A stretch of 64,000 nt of DNA from Prosthecomicrobium sp. N25 (GCF_037203705.1 NZ_JBBCAT010000003.1:496001-560000), one strand, 5' to 3'; positions 8,409-17,350 are shown, counted from the first letter of the stretch. The notes: generated by a model from the sequence alone, not told the origin. Made by a program: numbers and translations.

Positions 8409-9116
8409 ATGCGCGTACTGCTGATTGAGGACGACAGCGCGACCGCTCAGAGCATCGAACTGATGCTGAAGTCCGAGAACTTCAACGTCTACACGACGGA
8501 CCTGGGCGAGGAAGGGATCGACCTCGGCAAGCTCTACGATTACGACATCATACTTCTGGATCTGAACCTCCCGGACATGTCCGGTTACGAGGTTCTCCGG
8601 ACGCTGCGTGTTTCCAAGGTCAAGACCCCGATCCTGATCCTGTCCGGCCTCGCCGGCATCGAGGACAAGGTCCGCGGCCTCGGCTTCGGCGCGGACGACT
8701 ACATGACCAAGCCGTTCCATAAGGACGAGCTGGTCGCCCGCATCCACGCCATCGTCCGTCGCTCCAAGGGCCACGCCCAGTCGGTCATCCAGACCGGTGA
8801 GCTGACCGTGAACCTCGACACCAAGACCGTCGAGGTAAACAGCCAGCGGGTGCACCTGACCGGCAAGGAATACCAGATGCTGGAGCTGCTCTCGCTCCGC
8901 AAGGGCACCACCCTCACCAAGGAGATGTTCCTCAATCATCTCTACGGCGGCATGGACGAGCCCGAGCTGAAGATCATCGACGTTTTCATCTGCAAGCTTC
9001 GCAAGAAGCTCGCCAGCGCGACCGGCGGCAAGAACTACATCGAGACCGTCTGGGGCCGCGGCTACGTCCTGCGTGAGCCGGACGAGAACGACGTCTACTC
9101 CGAGAGCGTCGCCTGA
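8409..9116 (+). CDS. ctrA: Cell-cycle response regulator CtrA
   Basis: CtrA is the essential alphaproteobacterial master regulator that controls replication start, division and flagellar genes. The 235-residue protein has an OmpR-type layout: a receiver domain (1-120) with the acidic pair E7/D8, phosphoacceptor Asp51 and Lys in MTKPFHKDE, then a winged-helix domain ending in [14 protein letters not shown]. The ATG at 8409 gives the invariant MRVLLIEDD start; an upstream ATG at 8370 would add 13 unrelated residues. The C-terminus is Val-Ala rather than the Ala-Ala needed for ClpXP turnover in Caulobacter. Upstream sites suggest self-control and CcrM input. ChpT, its phosphodonor, is encoded 8 kb away. 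Confidence 0.97.
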   Translation: MRVLLIEDDSATAQSIELMLKSENFNVYTTDLGEEGIDLGKLYDYDIILLDLNLPDMSGYEVLRTLRVSKVKTPILILSGLAGIEDKVRGLGFGADDYMTKPFHKDELVARIHAIVRRSKGHAQSVIQTGELTVNLDTKTVEVNSQRVHLTGKEYQMLELLSLRKGTTLTKEMFLNHLYGGMDEPELKIIDVFICKLRKKLASATGGKNYIETVWGRGYVLREPDENDVYSESVA

Positions 9117-9144
9117 CGGCACGCGCCCCTGCCCGCGAGACCAG

Positions 9145-9174
9145 GACCCCGCGCCCCCGGCGCGGGGTCTTTTC
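9145..9174 (+). terminator. Rho-independent terminator of ctrA
   Basis: Arms 9145-9155 and 9159-9169 form a perfect 11-bp GC-rich stem with a 3-base loop, followed at once by TTTT on the plus strand. It begins 28 bp after the ctrA stop codon. Confidence 0.88.
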
Positions 9175-9273
9175 GTTTCAGGCACGGCCCGCCGGGACCG
9201 CTCCACGGCGACGCCGACGCTCTTGCGCCCGCCCCGTCCTCTCCGCCAAGGTGGCGCCAACCAAGGAGCGCCC

Positions 9274-9567
9274 ATGGGCAATCTCGGCCTTCTCGTCCCT
9301 GTCGCCCTGATCGGCGCGACCCTCGCCGCCCACCTGTCCGGCGCCCCCTGGTGGAAGGGCGCGGCGGTCGCGATCGCCGGGCTCGCCGGCCTCGCCGCGC
9401 TCCGCTACCTGGGCGTCGCCGACCAGTCCCTGCCGCTCCTCGCCGGCCTCGTGGGGGCCGGGGCGGCGGGCCAGGCCCTCGGCCTCTCCGCCCAGCAAAC
9501 CGGCATGGTGGTCGCCGGTGGCGCCGTCGCGGGCCTCGTGCCGGCGCTCCTCGCTGGCGCGGGCTAG
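9274..9567 (+). CDS. Small hydrophobic membrane protein, unknown function
   Basis: I do not recognise a family for this 97-residue protein. It has three to four hydrophobic stretches rich in Gly, Ala and Leu and almost no charged residues, so it should be an inner-membrane protein. AAGGAG lies about seven bases before the ATG at 9274, which supports real translation. The gene stands alone between the ctrA terminator and an orphan gene. Its composition (Ala/Gly/Leu-rich) could also arise in a random high-GC frame, which limits confidence. Confidence 0.6.
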   Translation: MGNLGLLVPVALIGATLAAHLSGAPWWKGAAVAIAGLAGLAALRYLGVADQSLPLLAGLVGAGAAGQALGLSAQQTGMVVAGGAVAGLVPALLAGAG

Positions 9568-9679
9568 ACCGCGGGGGCCGCAGGAAACCCGCCTGAAATG
9601 CCGGAAGACGAAACGTTTCCGGCCTGCATTGTTTGTCACCCGGACGTGACTTCGATTGAAGTGCCGAGCCGGGACGGAT

Positions 9680-9689
9680 TTGATATCAA
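9680..9689. promoter_or_regulatory. Palindrome TTGATATCAA upstream of orphan gene
   Basis: A perfect 10-bp A+T-rich palindrome lies 76 bp before the start of the next gene, inside a 150-bp A+T-rich stretch. A second imperfect palindrome (CCGGAA-N10-TTCCGG) is at 9601-9622. These could be promoter or operator elements of the gene that follows. Confidence 0.35.
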
Positions 9690-9764
9690 GATCTCCAGAG
9701 ACGTTGCTTTGGTCTGGGTCGCTGTTCCCGGGGTGCGCCAAGGTATACCCCGAGGAGATCACAC

Positions 9765-10775
9765 ATGACGGTGCCGACCGCCCGCTTCTATGCCATCAAG
9801 CCTGATGTGGTCGACAAGGTTCTCGGGCCGGGAACCTATGCGAACTGGAAAAGCGTCCAGGACGCCTTCATTGAGGAGCAGACCCGCGCCTACACGAACG
9901 AGCAGCGCTACAAGGATCCCTGGGCCGCCGCCCTCAAGGCCCGGCTGGACGCCGACCTGGCCTTCGCGGAGGCGGTGATCGACGACTACCTGGTCTTCCT
10001 CGAGTCCGCCACGCGCACCGGCGCCGCCGTCGCGGCGGACGGCGAGCGCATCTTCGACATCGCGGTCCTCGCCATCTCGATCCTGGCCGCCGTCAACGAC
10101 CTCCTGGACGACATGTGGGGCCTCGGCATCGCGGCGCTCCTGACGGCGCTCGCGGGCGCCAGGATCGACGCGGAGGCCCGCGCGCTCGAGGGCCTCCTGA
10201 AGCGCCTGAGACTCCGCCTCGAGCAGGCCAAGCGCGAGGTCAAGGAGGCCTATGTCCAACTCGGCATCGACGCCGCCGTGGTCGCCATCGGGCTCTGCTC
10301 GGGGCCGCTCGGCTGGCTGGCGATCGGCGCCATGGGCCTCGGCCAGATGGTCGCCGACACCTACCTCGGCCCCTCCACGTCGGATGCCCTCACCTGGGGG
10401 AGCCGCGGCAACACCTCGCTCGGAGCGGGCGCCTCGGCGGCCGAACGCTACATGACCGAGGCGAGCCGCGTTCGGCGCATCGCCAAGCCCGCCGGCAAGG
10501 TCTTGATCGTGGTCGGCTTCGTCTTCGACGCCAACGAGATCCGCCTCGGCTACAACAATGTCGACGACATCGGCGCACTCATGAAGCAGGTCAAGGCCGA
10601 GCAGGACAAGCTGATCGACAAGATCAGGTTCCACCGCCACCTCATCGGCCGGCTCGCCGCCCGCTTCGAGGACCTGCGCCAGGAAGTCGAGCGCCGGAAG
10701 AGCGGTATGGCGGCCGCCACCCGGGAGACCCTGGAGGCCGAGATGCGGCGGACCGGCTACCGGCCGAAGCTCTAG
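9765..10775 (+). CDS. Orphan helical protein with hydrophobic Gly-rich segments; possible pore-forming protein
   Basis: I do not recognise this 336-residue protein. It has no signal peptide. Long amphipathic helices (about 40-90 and 130-165) flank two hydrophobic segments, about 96-128 and 167-190, the second holding the small-residue pattern GPLGWLAIGAMGLGQ. A third short hydrophobic stretch (245-255) leads into a charged helical C-terminus (265-320). Helices flanking glycine-rich hydrophobic hairpins are seen in alpha-pore-forming toxins and some polymorphic toxins, but no signature motif is present. CGAGGAG lies just before the ATG, so translation is credible. The gene stands alone with its own A+T-rich upstream region. 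Function is open. Confidence 0.75.
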   Translation: MTVPTARFYAIKPDVVDKVLGPGTYANWKSVQDAFIEEQTRAYTNEQRYKDPWAAALKARLDADLAFAEAVIDDYLVFLESATRTGAAVAADGERIFDIAVLAISILAAVNDLLDDMWGLGIAALLTALAGARIDAEARALEGLLKRLRLRLEQAKREVKEAYVQLGIDAAVVAIGLCSGPLGWLAIGAMGLGQMVADTYLGPSTSDALTWGSRGNTSLGAGASAAERYMTEASRVRRIAKPAGKVLIVVGFVFDANEIRLGYNNVDDIGALMKQVKAEQDKLIDKIRFHRHLIGRLAARFEDLRQEVERRKSGMAAATRETLEAEMRRTGYRPKL

Positions 10776-10808
10776 GACGCGCCGGCCGAGGCAGGGCGGC
10801 AGCGCCGC

Positions 10809-11432
10809 TCAGGCGGGATGGAAATCGGACTGGAGCTGCAGGCGGTCCGCCGAGAAGCCGCCGGCCCCCGCGATCACGCGCCCGCGCGGCACGGTCAGCC
10901 GGCGCGCCGGCCCGAAGCCCTTGAGAAGCCCCGCCCGCTCGTCGGGGTCCGGCGACCGGAAGTCGCCGCCGGCCTCCAGCACCACGCTCTCCGCGGTGAC
11001 GGCCCCCAGGATCTGGCTGCCGCTGCCGAGCCGGCTCGCGCCGTAGACGGCCGCCCCGCCGAGGTACCGGCCTCCGTCCCCGATCGCGATCGAGGCGCCC
11101 GCCCGGTTCGTCCGGGCCGTGAAGCCGCCCTCCCCGAACTGGTTGCCCGACCCGACCGCCAGCGGTCCGCTCTCGGCCGACATGGCGGTCAGCGGATGGA
11201 AGATGTTCTCGTCGCCGATGGTCAGCTCCGCATCGGCGGACGCCATCAGCGAGACGGCCGGATGGAAGACGTTCCCCCGTCCGATCGTGACGCCGCGGGA
11301 GACGATGAGGGAGAACGGATCGTAGACCCGGTTCGTCGCCCCGACGCGATCCACGATCTCCGCCACCGTAAGGAGGCCGTCGCGTCGGCGCTGGGCGTCG
11401 ATCCTTTCCAGGAGCGTGAGGTCGACAGCCAA
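10809..11432 (-). CDS. Left-handed beta-helix (hexapeptide repeat) protein, dynactin p27-like
   Basis: The 207-residue protein has repeated hexapeptides such as VTIGRG, LTIGDE, LAVGSG, IAIGDG and SRLGSG, which build a left-handed beta helix. The order of coils, including FHPAVSLMA and GNQFGEGG, recalls dynactin subunit p25/p27-like proteins more than acyltransferases, and no clear catalytic His is seen. A TTG at 11432 preceded by GGAGA is the likely start, 22 bases after cheR; an ATG at 11519 lies inside cheR. As the last gene of the che operon it may serve chemotaxis or polar organisation, but this is inference. Confidence 0.7.
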   Translation of the reverse strand: MAVDLTLLERIDAQRRRDGLLTVAEIVDRVGATNRVYDPFSLIVSRGVTIGRGNVFHPAVSLMASADAELTIGDENIFHPLTAMSAESGPLAVGSGNQFGEGGFTARTNRAGASIAIGDGGRYLGGAAVYGASRLGSGSQILGAVTAESVVLEAGGDFRSPDPDERAGLLKGFGPARRLTVPRGRVIAGAGGFSADRLQLQSDFHPA

Positions 11433-11454
11433 GAGGGTCTCCGGGCGGCGTTCT

Positions 11455-12369
11455 TCAGCGGACCCCGAAGCCGAAGCTCCCGAGCCTCTGGCTGCCCGCG
11501 GGCCCGGGTCCCGGGGCACCCGACGTGCCGGTCGCCGCCAGTTGCGGCCGCTCCATGGGCCTGTTGATGACGTAGAGGCCGCGCCTGTCCTGCATGGGCT
11601 TGAACGCGTCGGTCAGCCCGACCACCGTCTCGGCCGCCCCAAGGACCAGGAAGGCGTCCTCGGTCATCTGACGGCGGATCCGGGTGAGGATATCGATCTT
11701 GGTCTCGTTGTCGAAGTAGATCAGCACGTTGCGGCAGAAGACGATGTCGAACTGGCCGAGGCTGGAGAAATTCTCCAGAAGGTTCAACCGCCGGTACTGG
11801 ATCATCGAGCGGAGCTCGGAGGAGACTTGCCACATCTCCCCGGTCTGCTTGAAGAACTTAAGGAGATTGGCGATCGGCAGCCCGCGCTGCACCTCGAACT
11901 GGCTGTAGATCCCGGCCTTGGCCTTCTCGAGCACCTCGTTGGAGATGTCGGTGCCGATGATCTCGATCCGCCAGCCCGCCAGCCGCGCCTCCGCCTCCTT
12001 GAGGCACATGGCGAGGCTGTAGGGCTCCTGTCCCGTCGAAGCCGCCGCGCACCAGATCCGCAGGCGGCGGTCCTTGGCCCGCGCCTGCAGCATGTGGGGC
12101 AGCATCACCTGGGTGAAGTGCTCGAACGGCACCTTGTCGCGGAAGAAGAACGACTCGTTGGTGGTCATCGCCTCGACGACCGCCTCCTGGAGCTGGGCCG
12201 AGCCGGGCTCCTTGAGGCGCATCACCAGCGCCGAGATCGACGCAAGGCCGACCTTGCGGGCCACCGGCTGCAGGCGGCTCTCGATGAGGTACTGCTTTTC
12301 GTTGGTGAGGACCAGCCCGGAGCGGCTCTTCAGGAAGGCGCGCAGGTAGTCGTAGTCGGAAGGTGTCAC
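11455..12369 (-). CDS. cheR: Chemotaxis methyltransferase CheR
   Basis: CheR methylates glutamates of chemoreceptors with S-adenosylmethionine, opposing CheB. The 304-residue protein has the N-terminal helical domain (1-80), then the Rossmann methyltransferase fold with the SAM motif CAAASTGQEPYSLAM and the later element FDIVFCRNVLIYFD. The length is slightly above the usual 280 because of a Pro/Gly-rich tail after residue 275. The GTG start overlaps the cheB stop as GTGA, which indicates coupled translation. The gene is the penultimate member of the leftward che operon. Confidence 0.95.
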   Translation of the reverse strand: MTPSDYDYLRAFLKSRSGLVLTNEKQYLIESRLQPVARKVGLASISALVMRLKEPGSAQLQEAVVEAMTTNESFFFRDKVPFEHFTQVMLPHMLQARAKDRRLRIWCAAASTGQEPYSLAMCLKEAEARLAGWRIEIIGTDISNEVLEKAKAGIYSQFEVQRGLPIANLLKFFKQTGEMWQVSSELRSMIQYRRLNLLENFSSLGQFDIVFCRNVLIYFDNETKIDILTRIRRQMTEDAFLVLGAAETVVGLTDAFKPMQDRRGLYVINRPMERPQLAATGTSGAPGPGPAGSQRLGSFGFGVR

Positions 12370-13595
12370 GCCCGGCCTCCGCTCAGGATCCGCACGATCT
12401 TGGGGCCGATCTGGTCGAGGGCCAGGATCTCCGACGCGGCGCCGGCCTGAGCGACCGCCCCCGGCATGCCCCACACCACGCTGGTCTCCTCGTCCTGGGC
12501 GATCACGCTGCCACCGGCCTGCGCGATCGTCTTGGCGCCGGCCGCACCGTCGTGGCCCATGCCTGTAAGCACGACCGACAGGATCGCGGCCCCGTAGATC
12601 GGCACGGCGCTCTGGAAGAGCGGGTCGACCGCAGGCTTGCAGAAGTTGACCGGCGGCAGGTCGTTGAGCTGGACGACGGTGTCGCCGCCGTCCTTGCCGA
12701 TCACCATGTGCTTGCCGCCGGGAGCGACGTAGATCCGTCCGGGCATCAGCGGCTCGCCGTGCACGCCTTCCGCCGCGCGGCGCCCGGAGGCCTTCGTCAG
12801 GTGCTCGGCCAGGATGGCCGTGAACGTCGGCGGCATGTGCTGGGTGACGAGCACGGGCAGGTTGGCGATCGACTTGCCGATCTCGCCGAAGAGGCGGGTG
12901 AGCGCCTGCGGCCCGCCGGTCGACGAACCGATCAGGACCACCCGCGGCGAGACGGTCGAATAGGACCGCGTCACGATCGAGGCGCCCTGCCGCGTCATCG
13001 CCGACGGGGCGGCGGTCGCGGAGACCCGTTGCGGGGCGGCGGCCTGCGAGAAGGGCGTGCGGGCGGGCGAGGGCGCATGCGCCATCGGCGGGCCCGGGCG
13101 CGCCGGGGCGGCACCGCCCACCGGCCGTCCGGCCCTCTGCCGGGCCCGCATGCCCAGGGCCTTCACCTTGGAGAGGATCTCCGTCTTGAACTCCGGGGAC
13201 GTCGAGACCGAGCTGTTGGATTCCGGCTTCGGCACGTAGTCGGCCGCCCCGAGCGCCAGGCATTTCAGGCTGATCTCGGCATTGCGGCGGGTCAGGGTGG
13301 ACGCCATCACGACGACCAGCCCAGGCTTGGCCTTCAAGAGCAGCGGCAGGGCCGTGAGGCCGTCCATCTCCGGCATCTCGACGTCGAGCACGACCACGTC
13401 CGGATTGGAGCGGAGCACGTCGTCCACGGCGAGCTTGCCGTTGCGGTGGCTGGCGACCACGGCAAGCGCCGGGTCCTCGTCGATCCAACGCCCGATCAGA
13501 CCCCGCACCACGACGGCGTCGTCGACGATCATCACGCGGACGGGATCGGTGACGGTGCCGGCGCCCGGGGTGACGGCACTTGCGGTCAAGGACAT
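12366..13595 (-). CDS. cheB: Chemotaxis glutamate methylesterase CheB
   Basis: CheB demethylates (and can deamidate) chemoreceptors when phosphorylated by CheA. The 409-residue protein has a receiver domain (20-135) with phosphoacceptor Asp71, a long Ala/Pro-rich linker (about 145-205), and the methylesterase domain. The catalytic triad is visible: Ser in LIGSSTGGPQ (214-215), His243 in TQHMPP and Asp339 in GMGHDG. The linker is longer than in enteric CheB. The gene is ten bases downstream of cheY and overlaps cheR by four bases. Confidence 0.96.
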   Translation of the reverse strand: MSLTASAVTPGAGTVTDPVRVMIVDDAVVVRGLIGRWIDEDPALAVVASHRNGKLAVDDVLRSNPDVVVLDVEMPEMDGLTALPLLLKAKPGLVVVMASTLTRRNAEISLKCLALGAADYVPKPESNSSVSTSPEFKTEILSKVKALGMRARQRAGRPVGGAAPARPGPPMAHAPSPARTPFSQAAAPQRVSATAAPSAMTRQGASIVTRSYSTVSPRVVLIGSSTGGPQALTRLFGEIGKSIANLPVLVTQHMPPTFTAILAEHLTKASGRRAAEGVHGEPLMPGRIYVAPGGKHMVIGKDGGDTVVQLNDLPPVNFCKPAVDPLFQSAVPIYGAAILSVVLTGMGHDGAAGAKTIAQAGGSVIAQDEETSVVWGMPGAVAQAGAASEILALDQIGPKIVRILSGGRA

Positions 13596-13605
13596 GGAAC
13601 CCCGC

Positions 13606-13971
13606 TCAGATCAGGCCGACTTCGGCGAATTTGGCCTCGACGATCTCGCGATCGAAGGGCTTCATGATGTATTCGTTGGCGCCGGCCCGCATGGCCTTGG
13701 CGATGTGCGCCACGTCGTTCTCGGTGGTGCAGAACACGACCTTCGGGTCCGTTCCGCCCGGCTCGCGCCGGAGCGTGCTGAGGAATTCCATGCCGTCCAT
13801 GACGGGCATGTTCCAGTCGAGCAGGATGGCGTCCGGCATCTGCTTGCGGCAGAGATCGAGGGCCTGCTTGCCGTCCTCGGCCTCCATGATCTCGAAGGAC
13901 AGATCCTCGAGGATCCGCCGCGCGACCTTCCGGATCACGCTCGAATCGTCGACCACCAGGCAGTACTTCAT
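13606..13971 (-). CDS. cheY: Chemotaxis response regulator CheY
   Basis: A stand-alone receiver domain of 121 residues. It has the acidic pair Asp8/Asp9, phosphoacceptor Asp52 in LLDWNMP, a conserved Thr in FCTTEND and Lys in IMKPFDRE. It should be phosphorylated by CheA and act on the flagellar switch, or serve as a phosphate sink since CheA carries a receiver of its own. The ATG at 13971 matches the family's N-terminus; an upstream ATG at 14010 adds 13 non-homologous residues. It lies between cheW and cheB. Confidence 0.94.
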   Translation of the reverse strand: MKYCLVVDDSSVIRKVARRILEDLSFEIMEAEDGKQALDLCRKQMPDAILLDWNMPVMDGMEFLSTLRREPGGTDPKVVFCTTENDVAHIAKAMRAGANEYIMKPFDREIVEAKFAEVGLI

Positions 13972-14006
13972 CGAAGCCCTCTCCATGTCCCCGCTTCGGA
14001 TCGCCG

Positions 14007-14474
14007 TCATGCGGCCAGGCTCTCGGCCATCCCGCCGAGCACGCGGTCGACGTCGAGGATGACCATCAGCTGCCCGTTCAGGCGATGGACGCCGCCCGAG
14101 ATCGACGCCCAGCGCGAGTCCAGGTTGACCGGGTTCGGCTCGCGCCCCGCCGTCGGCAGCGTCAGGACCTCCCCGACGTTGTCGATCAGGAGCCCGTAGG
14201 ATTCGCCCTTGTGCTCGATGCCCACCGCCATGGCGTGGCCCCCTTCCGCACGCGGCGGCAGGTGCAGGCGCTTGCGCATGTCGATCGACGTGACGATCCG
14301 GCCGCGCAGGTTGAGGACGCCCGCGATTTCGGGCCGCGACAGCGGCACCCGGGTGATCGATTCCGGCATGAAGACGTCGTGGACGCGCTCGATCGGCAGC
14401 CCGAACAGCTGCCCCCCGATCACGACGGTGACGTACTGCACCGAATCCGTGAGGCTGGAGATGTCCTCGCTCAT
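14007..14474 (-). CDS. cheW: Chemotaxis coupling protein CheW
   Basis: The 155-residue protein is a single CheW domain with the usual features: VTVVIGGQLFGLPIERVHDVF at the start, NLRGRIVTSIDMRKRL in the middle and YGLLIDNVGEVL later. It links chemoreceptors to CheA in the polar array. The ATG overlaps the cheA stop codon as ATGA, so CheA and CheW synthesis is probably coupled. It is followed by cheY after 35 bp. Confidence 0.95.
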   Translation of the reverse strand: MSEDISSLTDSVQYVTVVIGGQLFGLPIERVHDVFMPESITRVPLSRPEIAGVLNLRGRIVTSIDMRKRLHLPPRAEGGHAMAVGIEHKGESYGLLIDNVGEVLTLPTAGREPNPVNLDSRWASISGGVHRLNGQLMVILDVDRVLGGMAESLAA

Positions 14475-17221
14475 GCCGCGACTCCGTAGTCGTAGGTGGT
14501 GACCTCTTTCAGCGCGGCGATCAGGCCGGCCCGGTCGAACTTGGCGATGTAGTCGTCGAAGCCGGCCTGCCGGCCGCGCTCGATCGAAGCCGGCGTGCAG
14601 ATCGCCGACAGGGCGAGGATCGGGATCGCGCGGAACTTGGGATGCCGCTTCAGCGTCTCGGCGAACTCGTAGCCGTTCATGTCCGGCATCTCGATGTCGG
14701 AGACGACCACGTCGTAGCGGCGGCCCTCGTCGAAGAGCTTGAGGGCGTCGACGGCGGACTCGACGCTCGTCACGTTGAAGCCGGCCGCCTTCAGCACGGG
14801 CCCGAGCATGTTGCGGAAGAAGGCCGCGTCGTCGACGAACAGCAGCGTGCGGGTGAGCGCCTCCTGCTTCAGCTCCTTGCGGCGGAACCAGTCCTCGAAG
14901 GCCTGCGGCAGGTAGTAGCCGATGTCGACCACCTCCGTCGCCTTGCCCTTGATGACGGCCGAGCCCAGCACGCCCGGACGCTCAGAACCGACCTGGATGT
15001 CGAGCCGGTCCTCGACGATGTCGATGATCTCGTCCACCACCAGCCCCATGGACCGGCCGGCATCCGAGAAGACGAGCATCGGCAGGCTGCCCTCCGACTT
15101 GCGCTGCATCATCTCGTCGAAGTAGACGAGCGGCATCAGCGAGCCGCGATACTGCACCAGGTCGCGTCCGTTCGAGTGCTCGACCTTGTCGACCGAGAAC
15201 TCCTCGAGGCGCGTGACCAGCGAGAGCGGGACCGCCTTGGGTTCCATCGACCCGGCCCGGAAGAGCAGCATGGAGATGGTCTGCGCGTCCTCGCGCGCCC
15301 TCTCCTCCTCCGACCCGCGCTCGTCGTTGACCTGCGTACCGGCGACCCCGCCGAGCGCCTGCGCGATGCCGTTCGGGTCGATAATCATGATCACCGAGCC
15401 GTCGCCCAGGATCGTGTTGCCCGAGAACATCGTGATGTGCCGCAGCATCGTCGACATCGGCTTCACGACGATTTCCTCGGTGTGGAACACCGCGTCGACC
15501 ACGAGGCCGAAGGTCTGGTTGCCGACCAGCATGACGACGATGAAGCCGTCGTCCTCGGACTTCTCCTGCTTGGCCGGATCGAGGCTCGAGATGCCGAGGA
15601 GCCTGGAGAGGTGCACCAGCGGCAGGAGCTTGTTGCGCAGGCGCAGCACCGGCGTGTCGCGGATGCGCTCGATGCGGTGTTCGGTATTCGACTGCGCCCG
15701 CACCAGCTCGACGACGGAGAGCTGCGGGATCGCGAAACGGTCGCCGGCCGATTCCACGATCAGCGTCGACACGATGGCGAGCGTCAGCGGGATCTTGATC
15801 GTGAAGTTGGTGCCCTGGCCCTGGGCGCTCCTCAGGTCGACCGTGCCGCCGATCGCATCGATGTTCGTCTTGACGACGTCCATCCCCACGCCGCGACCGG
15901 ACACGTTGGTGACCTTCGAGGCCGTCGAGAAGCCCGGCGCGAAGATGAACTTGTTGATCTGCTGCTCGGTCATCTTCTCGAGCTCGGCCTCGGTGGCGAG
16001 CCCGTTCTCGACGACCTTCTGCCTGATCTTGTCGACGTTCAGGCCGCGGCCGTCGTCGGCGATCTCGATGATGATGTGGCCGCCCTCGTGGTAGGCCGAG
16101 AGCTTGATGGTGCCCTTCTCCGGCTTGCCCGCCGCCTTGCGCTGCTCGGGCGTCTCCAGGCCGTGATCGGCCGAGTTGCGCACCATGTGGGTGAGCGGGT
16201 CCTTGATCAGCTCCAGCACCTGCCGGTCGAGCTCGGTGTCCTGCCCGATCATCTCGAGCTCGATCTGCTTGCCGAGCTCCTGGGCCAGGTCGCGCACGAC
16301 CCGCGGCAGCTTCTGCCAGGCGTTTCCGATCGGCTGCATGCGGGTCTTCATGACCCCTTCCTGCAGCTCGGCCGTGACGTTGGAGAGCCGCTGCAGCGGG
16401 ACCTTGAACTCGGAGTCCTCATGGCGCCGCACGATCTCGAGGAGCTGGTTGCGCGTCAGCACGAGCTCCGAGACCATGGTCATCAGGTGCTCGAGCGTGT
16501 CGACCGAGACGCGGATGCTCTGCTGGGCCACGGACCCGGCCTTGCCGCCGGCTTCGCCGTCGCCGTCCTTGCCGTCGCGCTTTTCGGGGTCCTTAGCGGC
16601 GGCGGCTTCCTTCTTGTGCTGAGCCTCGATCTTGGCCTCGGCCTGACGGGCGAGCGGAACGTCGGCGTCCGTCTCCCGGAACGCGCGCTCCAGCTCGTCG
16701 AGCGAGACCTCGCCCGGACGCAGGGGGCGCTCCAGGACCTGGTAGACGAGTTCTCCCTCGGTGTGCTTGGGCCCGTCGGCCTGGACGAGCTTCGGCGCGG
16801 GAGGGGCTTCGGCGACCGGGGGCGGCGGCGCCGCGGCGGCCGGCATCTTGCCCTCGGCCATCTGCTCGAGCAGGGAGATCAGGTCCTCGTCCGAGCCGGC
16901 CGGCTCCTGCTCGGTCGCCTCCAGCTCGCCGACGAGCGACTTGATCCGGTCCAGCGAGTTCAGCACCAGGCTGACCGCCTGCGGCGTCACCGGGACGCCG
17001 TCCCGGAACTTGCCCATCAGCGTCTCGGCCGCATGCGCGATCGCCTCGAGGCGGGGCAGGCCGAGGAAACCGCACGTGCCCTTGATGGTGTGCACGAGGC
17101 GGAAGATGTTCGCCAGGATCTTGGCGTTGTTGGGGTCCTGCTCGAATTTGACGAGTTCGACGTCGACCACGTCGAGGCTCTCGTTGGTCTCCGTCAGAAA
17201 TTCGCGAAGCAGATCGTCCAT
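14471..17221 (-). CDS. cheA: Hybrid chemotaxis histidine kinase CheA with C-terminal receiver
   Basis: This 916-residue protein is longer than the usual CheA. Domains in order: HPt (1-105) with phosphorylated His44 in LVHTIKGTCGF; a Pro/Ala and charged linker; the dimerisation helices (about 235-300); the ATPase domain with N box around 346-354, DDGRGL (389-394) and GRGVGMD (442-448); two CheW-like domains (about 485-625 and 645-780); and a CheY-like receiver (790-905) with Asp842. Two CheW-like regions plus a fused receiver mark the hybrid CheA class. A GTTAA-N7-TTGC sequence at 17300-17315 upstream is a weak CtrA-like element. Confidence 0.96.
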   Translation of the reverse strand: MDDLLREFLTETNESLDVVDVELVKFEQDPNNAKILANIFRLVHTIKGTCGFLGLPRLEAIAHAAETLMGKFRDGVPVTPQAVSLVLNSLDRIKSLVGELEATEQEPAGSDEDLISLLEQMAEGKMPAAAAPPPPVAEAPPAPKLVQADGPKHTEGELVYQVLERPLRPGEVSLDELERAFRETDADVPLARQAEAKIEAQHKKEAAAAKDPEKRDGKDGDGEAGGKAGSVAQQSIRVSVDTLEHLMTMVSELVLTRNQLLEIVRRHEDSEFKVPLQRLSNVTAELQEGVMKTRMQPIGNAWQKLPRVVRDLAQELGKQIELEMIGQDTELDRQVLELIKDPLTHMVRNSADHGLETPEQRKAAGKPEKGTIKLSAYHEGGHIIIEIADDGRGLNVDKIRQKVVENGLATEAELEKMTEQQINKFIFAPGFSTASKVTNVSGRGVGMDVVKTNIDAIGGTVDLRSAQGQGTNFTIKIPLTLAIVSTLIVESAGDRFAIPQLSVVELVRAQSNTEHRIERIRDTPVLRLRNKLLPLVHLSRLLGISSLDPAKQEKSEDDGFIVVMLVGNQTFGLVVDAVFHTEEIVVKPMSTMLRHITMFSGNTILGDGSVIMIIDPNGIAQALGGVAGTQVNDERGSEEERAREDAQTISMLLFRAGSMEPKAVPLSLVTRLEEFSVDKVEHSNGRDLVQYRGSLMPLVYFDEMMQRKSEGSLPMLVFSDAGRSMGLVVDEIIDIVEDRLDIQVGSERPGVLGSAVIKGKATEVVDIGYYLPQAFEDWFRRKELKQEALTRTLLFVDDAAFFRNMLGPVLKAAGFNVTSVESAVDALKLFDEGRRYDVVVSDIEMPDMNGYEFAETLKRHPKFRAIPILALSAICTPASIERGRQAGFDDYIAKFDRAGLIAALKEVTTYDYGVAA

Positions 17222-17350
17222 GGCCCGCTACCTGCCCTCTGTCTGCGGTGTCGGGCCGATGCCCTTTCCGCATGTCGAGGTCCAGTATCCGGGCGATACG
17301 TTAAGAGACGCTTGCTGCCCCAACGGAAATCTAGAAATTGCACCAGGCGG

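Noticed and set aside
17222-17350. Full CtrA box in front of cheA
   Set aside because: GTTAA-N7-TTGC at 17300-17315 differs from the consensus at two positions of the second half, so it is mentioned only as a weak element.
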